A DNA stretch of 64,000 nucleotides from Streptomyces sp. NBC_00536 (lineage in GTDB: Bacteria; Actinomycetota; Actinomycetes; Streptomycetales; Streptomycetaceae): assembly GCF_036346295.1 (NCBI RefSeq), contig NZ_CP107819.1:8370001-8434000 (forward strand), read 5' to 3'. Of this stretch, positions 25,939-34,919 are shown one piece after another. Made by a program: the position numbers and the translations under genes. Numbering within the stretch: the first letter of the stretch is position 1; each line of letters begins with the position of its first letter. The notes below the pieces were generated by a model. That model was given only the letters and a program-made list of their open reading frames with translations. It did no database searches and was not told where the DNA came from.

Positions 25939-26841
25939 TCAGGGCGCGGGGATGTGCTGAGTGAGGAAGAGGGCGGCGCGGTCGAGTGCGTGGTCGGCTT
26001 CGTCGAGGGTGCCGCCGGCGAAGGACTGGAAGACGTGGGGGGCATCGGCCGTGATGTCGAGGATGACGTCGACTCCGGCGTCGCGTGCGCGGGCGGCGAG
26101 GCGGGTGGAGTCGTCGAGGAGGATCTCGTTGGTGCCCACCTGGATGAGGAGCGGGGGGAATCCGGTCAGGTCGGCGAAGAGCGCCGGGCTGAGCAGGGGT
26201 TGTTCGGGGTCCTGGCCCGCTAGGTACATGGCCCCGGTGTGCATCACGGCCTCGCGGGTGAAGATCGGGTCGATGCCGTCCTTGGTCGTCATGCTTTCTC
26301 CGGTACGGGTGGCGTCCAGGCCCGGGGAGAAAGCCACGATCGCGGCGGGCAGCGCCAGGCCCTCGTCGCGCGCGGCGAGAGCGGTGGTGATGGAGTATCC
26401 GCCACCGGCGGAGTCCCCGGCGAACGCGATGGCGGCAGGGTCAAGGCGGCTGTCGAGGAGGGCACGGTATGCACTCAGGTTGTCTTCGAGACCGGCCGGG
26501 AAAGGATGCTCGGGGGCCAGCCGGTAATCCACCGAGTACGCGTCGAACCCGGTCTTGGAGACGAGCTGCGCGGTCAGTGAGAGCGCGGTCTCGGGTGACC
26601 CGAAGACGAAGCCGCCGCCGTGGAAGTACAGGATCGTGCCCGCACGCGCCCCCTTGTCCGGCGTGACGTGCAGGGCGGGCCTGCCGCCGAGCGTTGTCCG
26701 TACGGTGCAAACGTCGTCCGGCATGATCATCGTGGCCATGAGCGCCCTGAACCCGGCGCGCAGCTGCTCGACGGAGCGTTGACCTTCCGGGCGGGGCTGG
26801 CGGAGCATCGCGTCGACCTTGGCGAGCTGCTGCTTGCTCAT
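25939..26841 (-). CDS. Alpha/beta hydrolase of the hormone-sensitive-lipase type
   Basis: This 300-aa esterase has FHGGGFVFGS (oxyanion HGGGF), GDSAGGGYS (nucleophile elbow), DEILL-like NEILLDD and a C-terminal HVFQSF histidine. This is the standard HSL/arylesterase set for short-chain carboxyl esters, and no signal peptide is present. It is transcribed divergently from a MarR-type gene 42 bp away, with a palindrome in between, so it is the likely target of that regulator. Confidence 0.8.
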   Translation of the reverse strand: MSKQQLAKVDAMLRQPRPEGQRSVEQLRAGFRALMATMIMPDDVCTVRTTLGGRPALHVTPDKGARAGTILYFHGGGFVFGSPETALSLTAQLVSKTGFDAYSVDYRLAPEHPFPAGLEDNLSAYRALLDSRLDPAAIAFAGDSAGGGYSITTALAARDEGLALPAAIVAFSPGLDATRTGESMTTKDGIDPIFTREAVMHTGAMYLAGQDPEQPLLSPALFADLTGFPPLLIQVGTNEILLDDSTRLAARARDAGVDVILDITADAPHVFQSFAGGTLDEADHALDRAALFLTQHIPAP

Positions 26842-26875
26842 CTTGTTTTCTCCTCTGAAATACCTTCCTCTACAC

Positions 26876-26893
26876 TATATGTCGTGGCATATA
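26876..26893. promoter_or_regulatory. Palindromic operator of the MarR-type regulator
   Basis: TATATG-tcgtgg-CATATA is a perfect 6-bp inverted repeat. It spans the GTG start (26884) of the regulator gene and sits between it and the divergent esterase. The size and symmetry fit a MarR dimer site, implying autorepression and control of the esterase. Confidence 0.65.
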
Positions 26894-27360
26894 AATCGTC
26901 GGACGACGTCGCTGACCTGCAGGGCTTCTTCGCGGACCTTGTGCGCTGCGAGACGCGCCTCTACAACACACTGAACGACGGTCTGCGCGAGGCGCACGGG
27001 ATCGTGACCTCACAGTTCGAGTTCCTGCGGTTTCTGCGCGAGCACCCGGGGTCCCGGGTGGCCGATCTCGCCGCGGAGTTCGCCATCGGCGCCGGCGCGA
27101 CCAGCAAGGGTGTCGACCGCTTGGAGAAGCGGGGGTGGATCATCCGCCAGAGCAATCCGGCAGACCGCAGGTCCTCGCTCCTCGCACTGACCGATGAGGG
27201 CGCACAGCTTCTGGGTGCCGCCGAGACCACTTTCACCGCACGCTTGAAGGAGCTGGTTGAAGGCGCCCTCGACCCGTCCGCGACGGCCGATGCCGCACGG
27301 GCACTGCGCCGGCTGCGCGCCACCCTTGAACACGACCAGATCGGCACACCCACCGGCTGA
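26884..27360 (+). CDS. MarR-family transcriptional regulator
   Basis: This 158-aa protein has the MarR winged helix: GIVTSQFEFLRFLRE, AADLAAEF-like VADLAAEFAIGAGATSKGVD (recognition helix), LEKRGWI and the wing NPADRRSSLLALT. Long N- and C-terminal helices form the dimer interface. The GTG at 26884 is chosen because the family starts about 20 residues before the first domain helix; no strong ribosome site is visible, so it may be leaderless. It likely represses itself and the divergent esterase. Confidence 0.8.
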   Translation: MAYKSSDDVADLQGFFADLVRCETRLYNTLNDGLREAHGIVTSQFEFLRFLREHPGSRVADLAAEFAIGAGATSKGVDRLEKRGWIIRQSNPADRRSSLLALTDEGAQLLGAAETTFTARLKELVEGALDPSATADAARALRRLRATLEHDQIGTPTG

Positions 27361-27594
27361 AAGCGCGAGCCCCGTCGCACGCTGCCACCCGCTTGTGCAC
27401 CGGCCAGGCCCGCGGGGCGGCAACCTCAAGACGCTCGCCTCGCAGGTTGCCAAGAGCCGGGACCGGCAGGTCGGTGAGCGTCATCCGGCCGGGGTGTGCG
27501 CGAGGCCTTCCCCGGGTGTGCTCTCGGGGACGAGGCGTACGGCGGGCAGGCAGGCAGATGGCGGTGCTGGCCAGGACGGTGATGAGGCTGACGG

Positions 27595-27995
27595 TCACGG
27601 CGTGGGCGGGGGCTCCGAAGTGGGCAGCACGTCCACGACGTGGCCGACCTCCACGTCGACGAGGATGGTTCCGTAGGCGCGGCCTTTGCGGAAGGCGAAC
27701 CCGTCGACACCGAGAAACCCGCGGGGCTCGCTCCGGCACTGGCGGGGGATCCGGCAGTTCAAGCAGTCGTGTGCGTAACTTCCTTCCAGGCAAAGGCCGC
27801 TCGGCAAGACGTCGTTCATAGCAGGAATGCACCCGACGAGACTGCGCACGACACCCAGGGCACCTCGGCGGCGCGCCGCACGCAGCCGCTACGACCACCA
27901 ACACATCGGCCGTGAACTCCAGGGCCAGGGCCTCCAACCGCACATCGACGTCCGTGAACAGCGCATCGTCTGGCGAGCAAACCCCCACCGGCGAG
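27595..27995 (-). pseudogene. ISL3-family transposase relic
   Basis: Minus-strand segments in different frames match an ISL3 transposase: CPGCRAQSRRVHSCYERRLA (zinc finger) and FLGVDGFAFRKGRAYGTILV (start of the DDE domain). They are separated by a frameshift and shortened, and the C-terminal half is absent. It is inactive and distinct from the intact element 300 bp downstream. Confidence 0.6.
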
Positions 27996-28141
27996 ACATG
28001 CCCTGCCAGAACGTTTCCCTCACACGGCTCCTGACCTGGGACTTCACGCAACTCCAGGCAGAGCCAGATTCTCGAGCCCCATCAGCTCGGCGGCGGCATC
28101 GACATGGAAGCCGAAGCTGCCCGGTTGCTGCGAGCACCCTG
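27996..28141. other. Decayed sequence between relics
   Basis: No supported coding frame between the ISL3 relic and the short plus-strand fragment. Confidence 0.3.
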
Positions 28142-28290
28142 CTGCCGTGTACCGCGCCCTGGCCGCCCAGCGAGAACACGGCCGAGACCTACTCGCCACG
28201 GCACTCGCCGATCCGGTCCCGGGCGTCCGCTCCCTCGCAGCCATCCTGATGACGACGCGCACTCCGCGGGCGTGGCGCCTGCGTCAGTGA
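28142..28290 (+). pseudogene. C-terminal fragment of an unrecognised helical protein
   Basis: A frame ending at TGA 28288-28290 reads AVYRALAAQREHGRDLLATA and continues to ILMTTRTPRAWRLRQ, with helix-like, gene-like composition. Upstream it is out of frame with related sequence. It ends 6 bp from the left end of the intact ISL3 element. The family is unknown. Confidence 0.3.
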
Positions 28291-28368
28291 CAACTGGGGT
28301 CTTACAAGATTTTCGTAGGGCTTGATCGAGATCGCTGACGGGGCGTGACATCCGTTCCCTGCAGCGGG

Positions 28369-30051
28369 ATGCTGCGACGGTGTGACGAGATGCTGAGGAC
28401 GCTCTTGCCGCAGTTCGGCACGGTCGTGGTCGAGTCGGTGGACGTCGAGAGGGACATGCTGGTGGTGACCGCACGTACTCGTGCGGCGCCCGCGGAATGT
28501 CCGGCCTGCGGGCAGTGGTCGGCATGGGAGCGCAGTCGCTACGTGCGTCACCTCGGAGATGAGGCCGTCGGCGGGCGGGCGGTGCGGATCGATATATCGG
28601 TGCGTCGGCTGTACTGCGAAAACGCTGCGTGTCCGAAGGTGACGTTCGCGGAGCAGGTCGGCGGGTTGACGGTGCGCTACCAGCGCCGGACCCCGGCTCT
28701 GCAGCGCGTGGTTGAGACCGTCGCGGTCGCCCTGGCCGGCAGCGCGGGAGCCCGCCTGCTGGTCCACCTTCATCAGAGGGTCAGTTGGAGCACCCTGCTG
28801 CGCTGCGTCATGGCGCTGCCGGACCCTCCGGCAGCGGTGCCCCAGGTACTGGGTGTCGACGACTTCGCCCTGCTCCGGGGGCAGAGCTATGGAACGATTT
28901 TGGTAGACACGCTGACCCGGCTGCCGATCGAGGTGTGGGAAGGCCGTACCGCCGAGACACTGTCCGAGTGGCAGCGCGCGCACCCTGGTGTGCAGGTGGT
29001 GTGTCGGGACGGGTCGGAGGTCTATCGTGCAGGCATCACGGCGGGCGCGCCCGAAGCAGTGCAGGTCAGTGACCGTTTCCACCTGTGGCAAGGGCTGACC
29101 CGACGGGTCCGGGACGTGGTCGCGGCCCACCGCGCCTGCCTGACGCCTCCGCCACGTGGCACCGTACCGATGGCAGGACCCGATCCGGAAACCGTCGCCC
29201 ACAATGCCGTACCGCCCGAGCCCACCGGCCGGGCCGCTGACCGGGCCCGTGGCACCCACACCGCCATCCACGACCTCCTCGCCCAGGGCATGGGCCTACG
29301 GGCGGTGGCCCGCCAACTGGGTATCGGCCGCAAGACGGTCCAACGCTACGCACGGGTGGAACGCTGGCAGGACAAGGTCCCGCTCTGGCCCAGAAGACCG
29401 AGCCTGCTGGACCCGCACCGCGACTACCTGCTGCGACGATGGGACGAAGGCGAACACAGCAGCACCGCCCTGCACCGCGAGATCACCGCGCGCGGCTACA
29501 CCGGCAGCTACGGCACCGTCCGCGACTTCCTCGCCCCGCACCGCGCCGCCGAACGCGGGCATCCGGCGGGGCCAGTGCCCCAGCCCGCGGCACCCGGTGT
29601 TCTGGAGATGACGCGCTGGCTCACCTGCCGCCCCGAGAACCTCACCGAGGACCAGCGGACCCAACTCAAGAAGGTCCTGGCCCGCTGCCCGGAACTCGAA
29701 GCCACTGATCAGCATGTTCGGGCCTTCGGCACTCTGCTCACCTCAGGCACCGACAACGGCCTGGACACCTGGATCGACACCGTCCGCGCCAGCGGTCTGC
29801 CCGCCCTGCACAGTTTCGCCCGGGGCCTGGCCGCGGACCTTGATGCTGTCCGCTCGGGACTCACCCTCACCTACAACTCCGGCATCAATGAAGGCCGCGT
29901 CACCGACCTGAAACTGATCAAACGCCAGATGGGAGGCCGGGCCCGGATCCCTCTGCTGCGCAAGCGCGTCCTGCTCGTCGCAGCCTCACGCCGCACTGCC
30001 CCACCAACCGCAGAGGATCCCAGCGCTGACCCGTGGCTGATCCGCCCATAG
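28369..30051 (+). CDS. ISL3-family transposase
   Basis: The ~560-aa protein begins with the ISL3 zinc finger (CPACGQWS and CENAACPK), continues with LGVDDFALLRGQSYGTILVD (first catalytic Asp), CRDGSEVYRAGI (second Asp), a helix-turn-helix insertion GLRAVARQLGIGRKTVQRYA, and ends with TYNSGINEGRVTDLKLIKRQ, where the Glu of NEG completes the DDE triad. The length is normal for the family. The start is uncertain between 28345, 28369 and 28390; none has a strong ribosome site. Confidence 0.85.
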   Translation: MLRRCDEMLRTLLPQFGTVVVESVDVERDMLVVTARTRAAPAECPACGQWSAWERSRYVRHLGDEAVGGRAVRIDISVRRLYCENAACPKVTFAEQVGGLTVRYQRRTPALQRVVETVAVALAGSAGARLLVHLHQRVSWSTLLRCVMALPDPPAAVPQVLGVDDFALLRGQSYGTILVDTLTRLPIEVWEGRTAETLSEWQRAHPGVQVVCRDGSEVYRAGITAGAPEAVQVSDRFHLWQGLTRRVRDVVAAHRACLTPPPRGTVPMAGPDPETVAHNAVPPEPTGRAADRARGTHTAIHDLLAQGMGLRAVARQLGIGRKTVQRYARVERWQDKVPLWPRRPSLLDPHRDYLLRRWDEGEHSSTALHREITARGYTGSYGTVRDFLAPHRAAERGHPAGPVPQPAAPGVLEMTRWLTCRPENLTEDQRTQLKKVLARCPELEATDQHVRAFGTLLTSGTDNGLDTWIDTVRASGLPALHSFARGLAADLDAVRSGLTLTYNSGINEGRVTDLKLIKRQMGGRARIPLLRKRVLLVAASRRTAPPTAEDPSADPWLIRP

Positions 30052-30060
30052 GCTGGTGAC

Positions 30061-30579
30061 GTGCAGGAACTCACTCACTCGGACAGTATCTTCATCAACT
30101 TCCGTGACCATGTCTTCAGCGATTCCGGAGGGCACGGCTACCGCTGGATCGACATCAAGAGGTTCCGCCTGCCGGCTGACGCGCCCAGCGATCTCGACCT
30201 CATCGTGGCCTTGATCGTCAATGTCCAGTTCCGCGACGACTACGCGGGGGGCGGCGTCGACCCGGCCGGCACCCGGCACGGCCCGTACTGGACCCAGAAC
30301 GTCACCTCCGACGCCTACCGGGCGATCACCCGGGACGACGCGGCCAGAGCCCTCCAGAGCTGGGCCGGCCAACATGGCCCGCTTCCCAGCTCCCTGGAGG
30401 AGGCGCTGGCACGCGAGGTGCATCCCGCGCTCCGGGCGGCTACCAGCTGCTACGAACTCTCGAATCTCGGGCCCGAGGCGTTCCACGACTGGGGAGGCGT
30501 GCACATCGACTTCCACGAGTTCGTGGTCATCGATCGCCAGGAGTCGTCCCTGACCCTGCTCGTCGCCGCCGACGACTGA
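30061..30579 (+). CDS. Passenger protein of the ISL3 element
   Basis: This 172-aa soluble protein starts at GTG 30061, 10 bp after the transposase stop, and is inside the inverted repeats. Its sequence (VQELTHSDSIFINFRDHVFS start; FHDWGGVHIDFHEFVVIDRQ near the end) suggests an alpha/beta fold without known motifs, signal or membrane segment. Being carried by an IS, it may help the element or confer a host trait. I do not recognise the family. Confidence 0.6.
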   Translation: MQELTHSDSIFINFRDHVFSDSGGHGYRWIDIKRFRLPADAPSDLDLIVALIVNVQFRDDYAGGGVDPAGTRHGPYWTQNVTSDAYRAITRDDAARALQSWAGQHGPLPSSLEEALAREVHPALRAATSCYELSNLGPEAFHDWGGVHIDFHEFVVIDRQESSLTLLVAADD

Positions 30580-30725
30580 GATCACGGACACCTCGAACCA
30601 TTACCGACCGCACCTGATCAACGCCTACGAAAATCTTGTAAGACCCGAGAAGTGACTCCACCTTGGACGCGTGAGCGACGAGTATTTCGGCTGTTCTGGA
30701 CATCGATCGTCGACTGAGCGGTGAT

Positions 30726-31187
30726 TCAGTCGTAAAAGAAGAGCTCGAGGTCCTCGATGGACCCCGGCCCGGTGAGGAAGCCCTCGGCCTTCGCGATCTC
30801 CTCTTCTGGTGGCAGTTCGCCCTTCAAGAGCTGCTGCATCCAGATCTCTCCCTGCTCGCCGACCGTGTAGATGCCAGACAACAGCTCGGCCATCCCCGCG
30901 GGGTGCGGTGGGTGGACTCCGGCGACCGGTTGGAGTACCCACCCGCCTGACCGGGCAGCGAGCCGCAGCACCCCGGCCCAGTTCGCGATCCGCCCGATGC
31001 GCACGTGCCACGAGTCCTCGGTGAACGGGGCCACCCGCCCACCATGGAGAGGGTTTGTGGCGGCCCCGATGTCCTTAATCACTTGCCGTTCCACGGCGTC
31101 ACGGACCCAGCGCCCTTCCTGCGCTTCTTCGATGGCGGCCTCCCACCACTTCCACCCACCGTCGAGCCGGTTCGCGAACGTATCCAT
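30726..31187 (-). CDS. Hypothetical protein
   Basis: This 153-aa acidic protein starts at ATG 31187 (MDTFANRLDGGWKWWEAAIE). It has tryptophan-rich patches and a C-terminal tail ending EDLELFFYD, and no signal or membrane segment. A plausible role cannot be given. The acidic tail and the conserved-looking W residues argue that it is a real gene. It faces a small plus-strand membrane protein. Confidence 0.55.
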   Translation of the reverse strand: MDTFANRLDGGWKWWEAAIEEAQEGRWVRDAVERQVIKDIGAATNPLHGGRVAPFTEDSWHVRIGRIANWAGVLRLAARSGGWVLQPVAGVHPPHPAGMAELLSGIYTVGEQGEIWMQQLLKGELPPEEEIAKAEGFLTGPGSIEDLELFFYD

Positions 31188-31337
31188 GCAGCCAGGATTC
31201 CATGCGCGATGCCGGCCTGATCGCCCCGTTCGAGCGCGCCCTGATGCCGCTGCGCCGGGATGGGGCCGACGCGCTCGATCCGGGGGCTGTGGACCGCAGC
31301 AGACAGGACGGTCGTCGCGAAGCCATAGGATTCGATC

Positions 31338-31622
31338 ATGGAATCCGTACTGCTGTCCGCCGTTCTCGTGCTCGTCGCCCTGCTCTTTGTGTCGTCCCCG
31401 TCGGGGAAGATCACGAGTGTCGAGCGGCGGCTTGCCCGTCTGGAGCGGAAAATGGATCTGCTGCTCGACCACTTCGGAGTGGAGGAGCCGCCGATACCCG
31501 GCATGGAGCGGGTGCATGAACTGCTTCGGCAGGGCAAGAAGATCGAGGCCATCAAGGTGCATCGGCAGCTCACCGGTGAAGGGCTCAAAGAGTCCAAGGA
31601 CGCTGTCGAGCGGATGAGCTGA
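31338..31622 (+). CDS. Small membrane protein with ribosomal L7/L12-like C-terminal domain
   Basis: This 94-aa protein has one N-terminal membrane segment (VLLSAVLVLVALLFVSS), a short coiled coil (VERRLARLERKMDLLL) and the C-terminal KKIEAIKVHRQLTGEGLKES with AVERM, the signature of the L7/L12 C-terminal fold. Such small membrane-anchored forms are frequent in streptomycetes and are not ribosomal subunits; their role is unknown. Confidence 0.7.
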   Translation: MESVLLSAVLVLVALLFVSSPSGKITSVERRLARLERKMDLLLDHFGVEEPPIPGMERVHELLRQGKKIEAIKVHRQLTGEGLKESKDAVERMS

Positions 31623-32183
31623 CAAGCCGCAGCGCCTGCCGTCTCTGGCCCTGCGCAGCGGAACGGGCGCAGGCCACGGGCCGCGTCCCGCTGGGCGAGC
31701 CCGGTGTGCGGGAAGGATGTCTACCCCGACGACTGGGGGTCGCCCGTCCCGGGCACCATCTGCCCCGCGCGCTCCCCGGCCGCCACTGACTGCCCGGCGC
31801 AGACCGATGCGACCCGGGCAAGCCTGCGACGACCCTGGGCACGCCACCCGCGCGGCTTGCCCACAGCGTGGCTCGGCGGCCGCGCAACCGACGGTCCAAA
31901 GGTGGTCAACCCGGCGCGGAGACCCGGCTGGAGAACTGACGGGCCGTCCTGGCGTGGGGCTGGGCCGGCAGCAGAAACTCGCCGAGCGCGCGATCACCAC
32001 TCTGGAGGCCGGACTGGCCGCCGAAGCCGCACGTCGCCCCCTGCCCCCTGCCCGCGGCCCCCGGACTCGAAGCTCGACTCCCTGCGGACCGGGGCGGGAC
32101 CCAGGGGGCTGCTCGCTCACGTGGGGGACTGCTCCCATGGGCCGGCGGTGCCCGGTACCCGGGGTGCGGGCTCCGTCACAGCA
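31623..32183. other. Region without a supported gene
   Basis: About 560 bases. Open frames on both strands are proline/arginine-rich shadows with no start context or domain. No hairpin or repeat of note was seen. Confidence 0.4.
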
Positions 32184-32852
32184 CTAGGGGGCGGCGGAGG
32201 CGGTTCCGCCGCCCGCTACGCGGCGGCGAACCTGGTCCTCCTGGGCGAGGCGTCGCAGCAGCTCGAACACCGGGGCGCAGATCGCGAAGACGATGACCGC
32301 CCGTTCGGCCAGGGCGACCGGGTCGTCGAGGCCGGCCGCGCGTTCCAGGTCCAGCCGGGCCACCGACTCGGCCAGTCGCGCGTAGGCGGCCAGCTCGCCC
32401 GGGGCGTACTGGGCGTCCAGCCGCCGCAGCTCCTTCAGTGCGGCGGTCAGCCCCGCTACGTGGGGTGAGGTGCCGGGAGCCTGCCAGTCCAGGGTCGCGA
32501 GCAGCTCCGCGACCTCCGTGCCGGCCGCCGCGTCGGCCGCCGCCTCCTCGTCGTCGCCCGCGGGGCCCTGGGACGCGACGGGCACCGGCAAGGCGTAGCT
32601 GATCGCTCCGAGGGCGCCTTCGGAGGTGTCGGCCTGGTCGACGGCTCCGAGCACGTCACGCGTGGCGGCGATGGACAGGCCGCCGAGGGTGGTCAGTGCC
32701 TTGATCAACCGCAGCCGTTCCGCGTGCTCCTCCCCGTACTCGGCCAGGGTCGCCGCCGTCGCCCGTCCGGCGGGCAGCAGACCCTGGCGCCGGAAGTACT
32801 TGATGCTGGCAACCGGCACGCCGGTCCGTCGGCTGAGTTCCGAAATCTTCAT
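32184..32852 (-). CDS. MerR-family transcriptional regulator
   Basis: This 222-aa protein starts at ATG 32852 with MKISELSRRTGVPVASIKYF, the MerR recognition helix, then FRRQGLLPAGR (wing). A coiled-coil and an effector domain with Ala-rich helices follow. It lacks metal-binding Cys, suggesting an organic ligand. It is divergent from a DUF3533-like membrane protein, with dyads in the 131-bp gap, so it probably controls that gene and itself. Confidence 0.8.
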   Translation of the reverse strand: MKISELSRRTGVPVASIKYFRRQGLLPAGRATAATLAEYGEEHAERLRLIKALTTLGGLSIAATRDVLGAVDQADTSEGALGAISYALPVPVASQGPAGDDEEAAADAAAGTEVAELLATLDWQAPGTSPHVAGLTAALKELRRLDAQYAPGELAAYARLAESVARLDLERAAGLDDPVALAERAVIVFAICAPVFELLRRLAQEDQVRRRVAGGGTASAAP

Positions 32853-32913
32853 GCGTCCTCCCTGCTGCTCATGCGCCCGTACCCCGGCTTCGGCGATTGG
32901 ACACCACAACAAG

Positions 32914-32957
32914 GTACTGCCAGTATCTAGCAGCTGGATACCTGAAGTATCCAGTAC
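32914..32957. promoter_or_regulatory. MerR-type operator/promoter with two nested dyads
   Basis: Inner dyad CTGGATA-cctgaag-TATCCAG at 32934-32954. An outer pair GTACTG (32914-32919) and CAGTAC (32952-32957) brackets a related CCAGTATC half-site. It lies between divergent MerR and membrane-protein genes, where a MerR dimer would act. Confidence 0.6.
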
Positions 32958-32983
32958 GGAAACGCAGCCGCACCGGAGAATCG

Positions 32984-34324
32984 ATGCCTCACCCCACGCC
33001 CCCCTCCGTGCTCCGCCGACCTCAGTTGTGGATCGGGACCGGACTCATCGCCGCAGTGGTCTCGATGCTGTTCGCCCTGCTCTACGTGGGCGGAAACGTC
33101 AACCCGAGGGGCAACCTGCGCGACCTGCCCGTCGCGCTGGTCAACTCCGACAGCGGCGCCGATGCGGGCGGCCGCCACGTCAACCTCGGCGAGCAGATCG
33201 TCGCGGGCATACAGAAGGCCGCCGAGGGCGACAAGAGCATCGACTGGCAGGTGATCACCCGCGCGGAGGCCGACGAACGCCTCGGTCGCGGCAAGCTCTT
33301 CGGCGCCCTCGTCATCCCCAAGGACTTCAGCGCCACGGTGACCGCGCTCGGCGCCCCGCAGCCCGCGCCCCAGGGCAAGGCGGTTCCGCCGACCCTGACC
33401 GTGCTGACCAACCAGGCCGCCGGAAGCATCGGCTCCTCCATGTCGTCCCAGGCCGCCCAGAAGGCCGCACACGCCGCCTCCGCCCAGCTCGGACGGGAAC
33501 TCCTGAAGCAGGCCGGAGCCCAGAAGACCCCGCTCCCGACGGCGGCCCAGCTCAAGCTGGCCGACCCGGTGACGGTGACCGTCGCCGACGGCCACCCGAT
33601 CGGCTCCCGCAGCGCCATGGGCCTCAGCGCCTTCTACTACGCGCTGGTCCTGGTGGTCTGCGGCATGCTCGGCGCCAACTTGGTCAACTCTCAGGTCGAC
33701 ACCGCGCTCGGCTACCTGCACACCGACTTCGGTCCCATCCGCAAGCGCGAACCCGTCCAGCACACCAGCCGCGTCCGCACCCTGGCCATCGGCATCGCGC
33801 TCATGCTCGGCCTGTCGCTGGTCATGGGCTCCCTGGTCGAGGTCGCCACGGTCGGCATCCTCGACATGGACGCCTCCCACCTCGGCCTGCTGTGGCTCTA
33901 CTCGGTGGCCACCATCGCGGTCGTCGGCGTGGGCAGCCTGGCCCTGTTCGCCGCCTTCGGTACGCCCGGCATGCTGCTGGCCACCATCGTCTTCGTCGCG
34001 ATGGCCGTCCCCTCCTCCGGCGCGACCGTGCCGATCCAGGCGCTGCCCGGCTTCTTCCGCGCCCTCGCCGAGTTCGAGCCGCTGCGCCAGATCACCGAGG
34101 GGATGCGCTCGCTCCTCTACTACGGAGCCCAGGCCGACGCGGGCCTCACCCGGGCATGGGCCGCGATGGGCATCGCCCTCGTCGCCGCCCTGGCCTTCGG
34201 CTTCGCCGTCACCCGCCTCTACGACCGCCGGGGACTGCACCGCATCCCCCACCCCGTCACCCAGGCCCCTGAATCCTCTGAGCGCTCTGAAGACTCAGAG
34301 ACTGCCGCACCCGCCACCGCCTGA
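32984..34324 (+). CDS. YhgE/DUF3533-type membrane protein
   Basis: This 446-aa protein has one N-terminal membrane segment (IGTGLIAAVVSMLFALLYVG), a large outside domain (NLRDLPVALVNSDSGAD is the family hallmark, then GKLFGALVIPKDFSATV), and about five C-terminal membrane segments. It resembles ABC-2-type permeases without an ATPase, such as Pip/YhgE and the fungal SNG1 group, linked to export or drug tolerance. ATG 32984 follows CGGAGA and is preferred to the earlier in-frame start. Control by the divergent MerR-type gene is likely. Confidence 0.75.
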   Translation: MPHPTPPSVLRRPQLWIGTGLIAAVVSMLFALLYVGGNVNPRGNLRDLPVALVNSDSGADAGGRHVNLGEQIVAGIQKAAEGDKSIDWQVITRAEADERLGRGKLFGALVIPKDFSATVTALGAPQPAPQGKAVPPTLTVLTNQAAGSIGSSMSSQAAQKAAHAASAQLGRELLKQAGAQKTPLPTAAQLKLADPVTVTVADGHPIGSRSAMGLSAFYYALVLVVCGMLGANLVNSQVDTALGYLHTDFGPIRKREPVQHTSRVRTLAIGIALMLGLSLVMGSLVEVATVGILDMDASHLGLLWLYSVATIAVVGVGSLALFAAFGTPGMLLATIVFVAMAVPSSGATVPIQALPGFFRALAEFEPLRQITEGMRSLLYYGAQADAGLTRAWAAMGIALVAALAFGFAVTRLYDRRGLHRIPHPVTQAPESSERSEDSETAAPATA

Positions 34325-34345
34325 GCGGCAGAGCATCCGACCCGA

Positions 34346-34378
34346 CCGGGGCGTCCCGCATCTCGCGGGGCGCCCCGG
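34346..34378 (+). terminator. Intrinsic hairpin after the membrane-protein gene
   Basis: CCGGGGCGTCCCGC pairs with GCGGGGCGCCCCGG over 14 positions with one mismatch and a 5-nt loop. It lies 22 bp after the stop at 34324. Confidence 0.6.
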
Positions 34379-34919
34379 CGCGTGTGGGGAGGGACCGGAC
34401 CGCAGGCGGCTGCTGCGGCGCGCGATCGGCATCGCGACCTGTGGCACCACCCTGGGCGACGCTCCGTACGGCTCCCTCCGGATCGGCATGGACGCAGGGT
34501 GCTCTCCGGGGCCCACCGGCCACAGCCGCGGACGGCTCACTGAATGAGGTCGGTGTGCGGATGGTCCGGGGACGCCGGGCAGACGTAGAGCTGCATGGTG
34601 GCGGTGCTGCCGACTTCGGCTCCGGTCGGTTGCGCGGGGCTGTCACCGGTGGTGTGCCCACGGGCGGGCGCGGCGGCTTGATCCTCGTACGGGACCCAGC
34701 CCTGGGTGCCTCTGTCCCATTCGAACGAGGCGATCGTCAGCAGCGGGACCAGCGGGACCAGCGGGACCATCAGAGCCCGCAGACGGCGCACAACCGGGTG
34801 CAGGGGTCGGTGCGGCCCCACGGGGCCCAGCCGCCGGCCTTCCAGCCGGGCCTCGGCCAGCTCACTCGAACAGAAGTCCGCGCGCAGCCGTCCCCGCCCG
34901 CACGGCCCGCCGCGGCCGG
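34379..34919. other. Region without a supported gene
   Basis: No convincing gene. A minus-strand frame contains LRALMVPLVPLVPLLTIASF, produced by a 9-bp unit repeated three times at ~34743-34769 (GCGGGACCA type). This is low-complexity and not supported as coding. Confidence 0.35.

Larger units (their letters stand above)
28297..30646 (+). mobile_element. Intact ISL3-family element with a passenger gene
   Basis: Perfect 23-bp inverted repeats lie at 28297-28319 and 30624-30646 (outer part GGGTCTTACAAGATTTTCGT). The 2,350-bp element holds a full-length transposase and a second gene downstream in the same direction. The outside flanks, GACAACTG and GAGAAGTG, agree at 6 of 8 positions, which may be a diverged 8-bp target duplication or chance. 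Confidence 0.85.

Noticed and set aside
30061..30579. Passenger of the ISL3 element as an antitoxin or resistance gene
   Set aside because: No motif supports either; left as unknown.
32927..34252. A 441-aa minus-strand frame opposite the DUF3533-like gene
   Set aside because: Asp/Gly/His-rich composition is typical of an antisense shadow in high-GC DNA; the plus-strand gene has membrane segments and family motifs.
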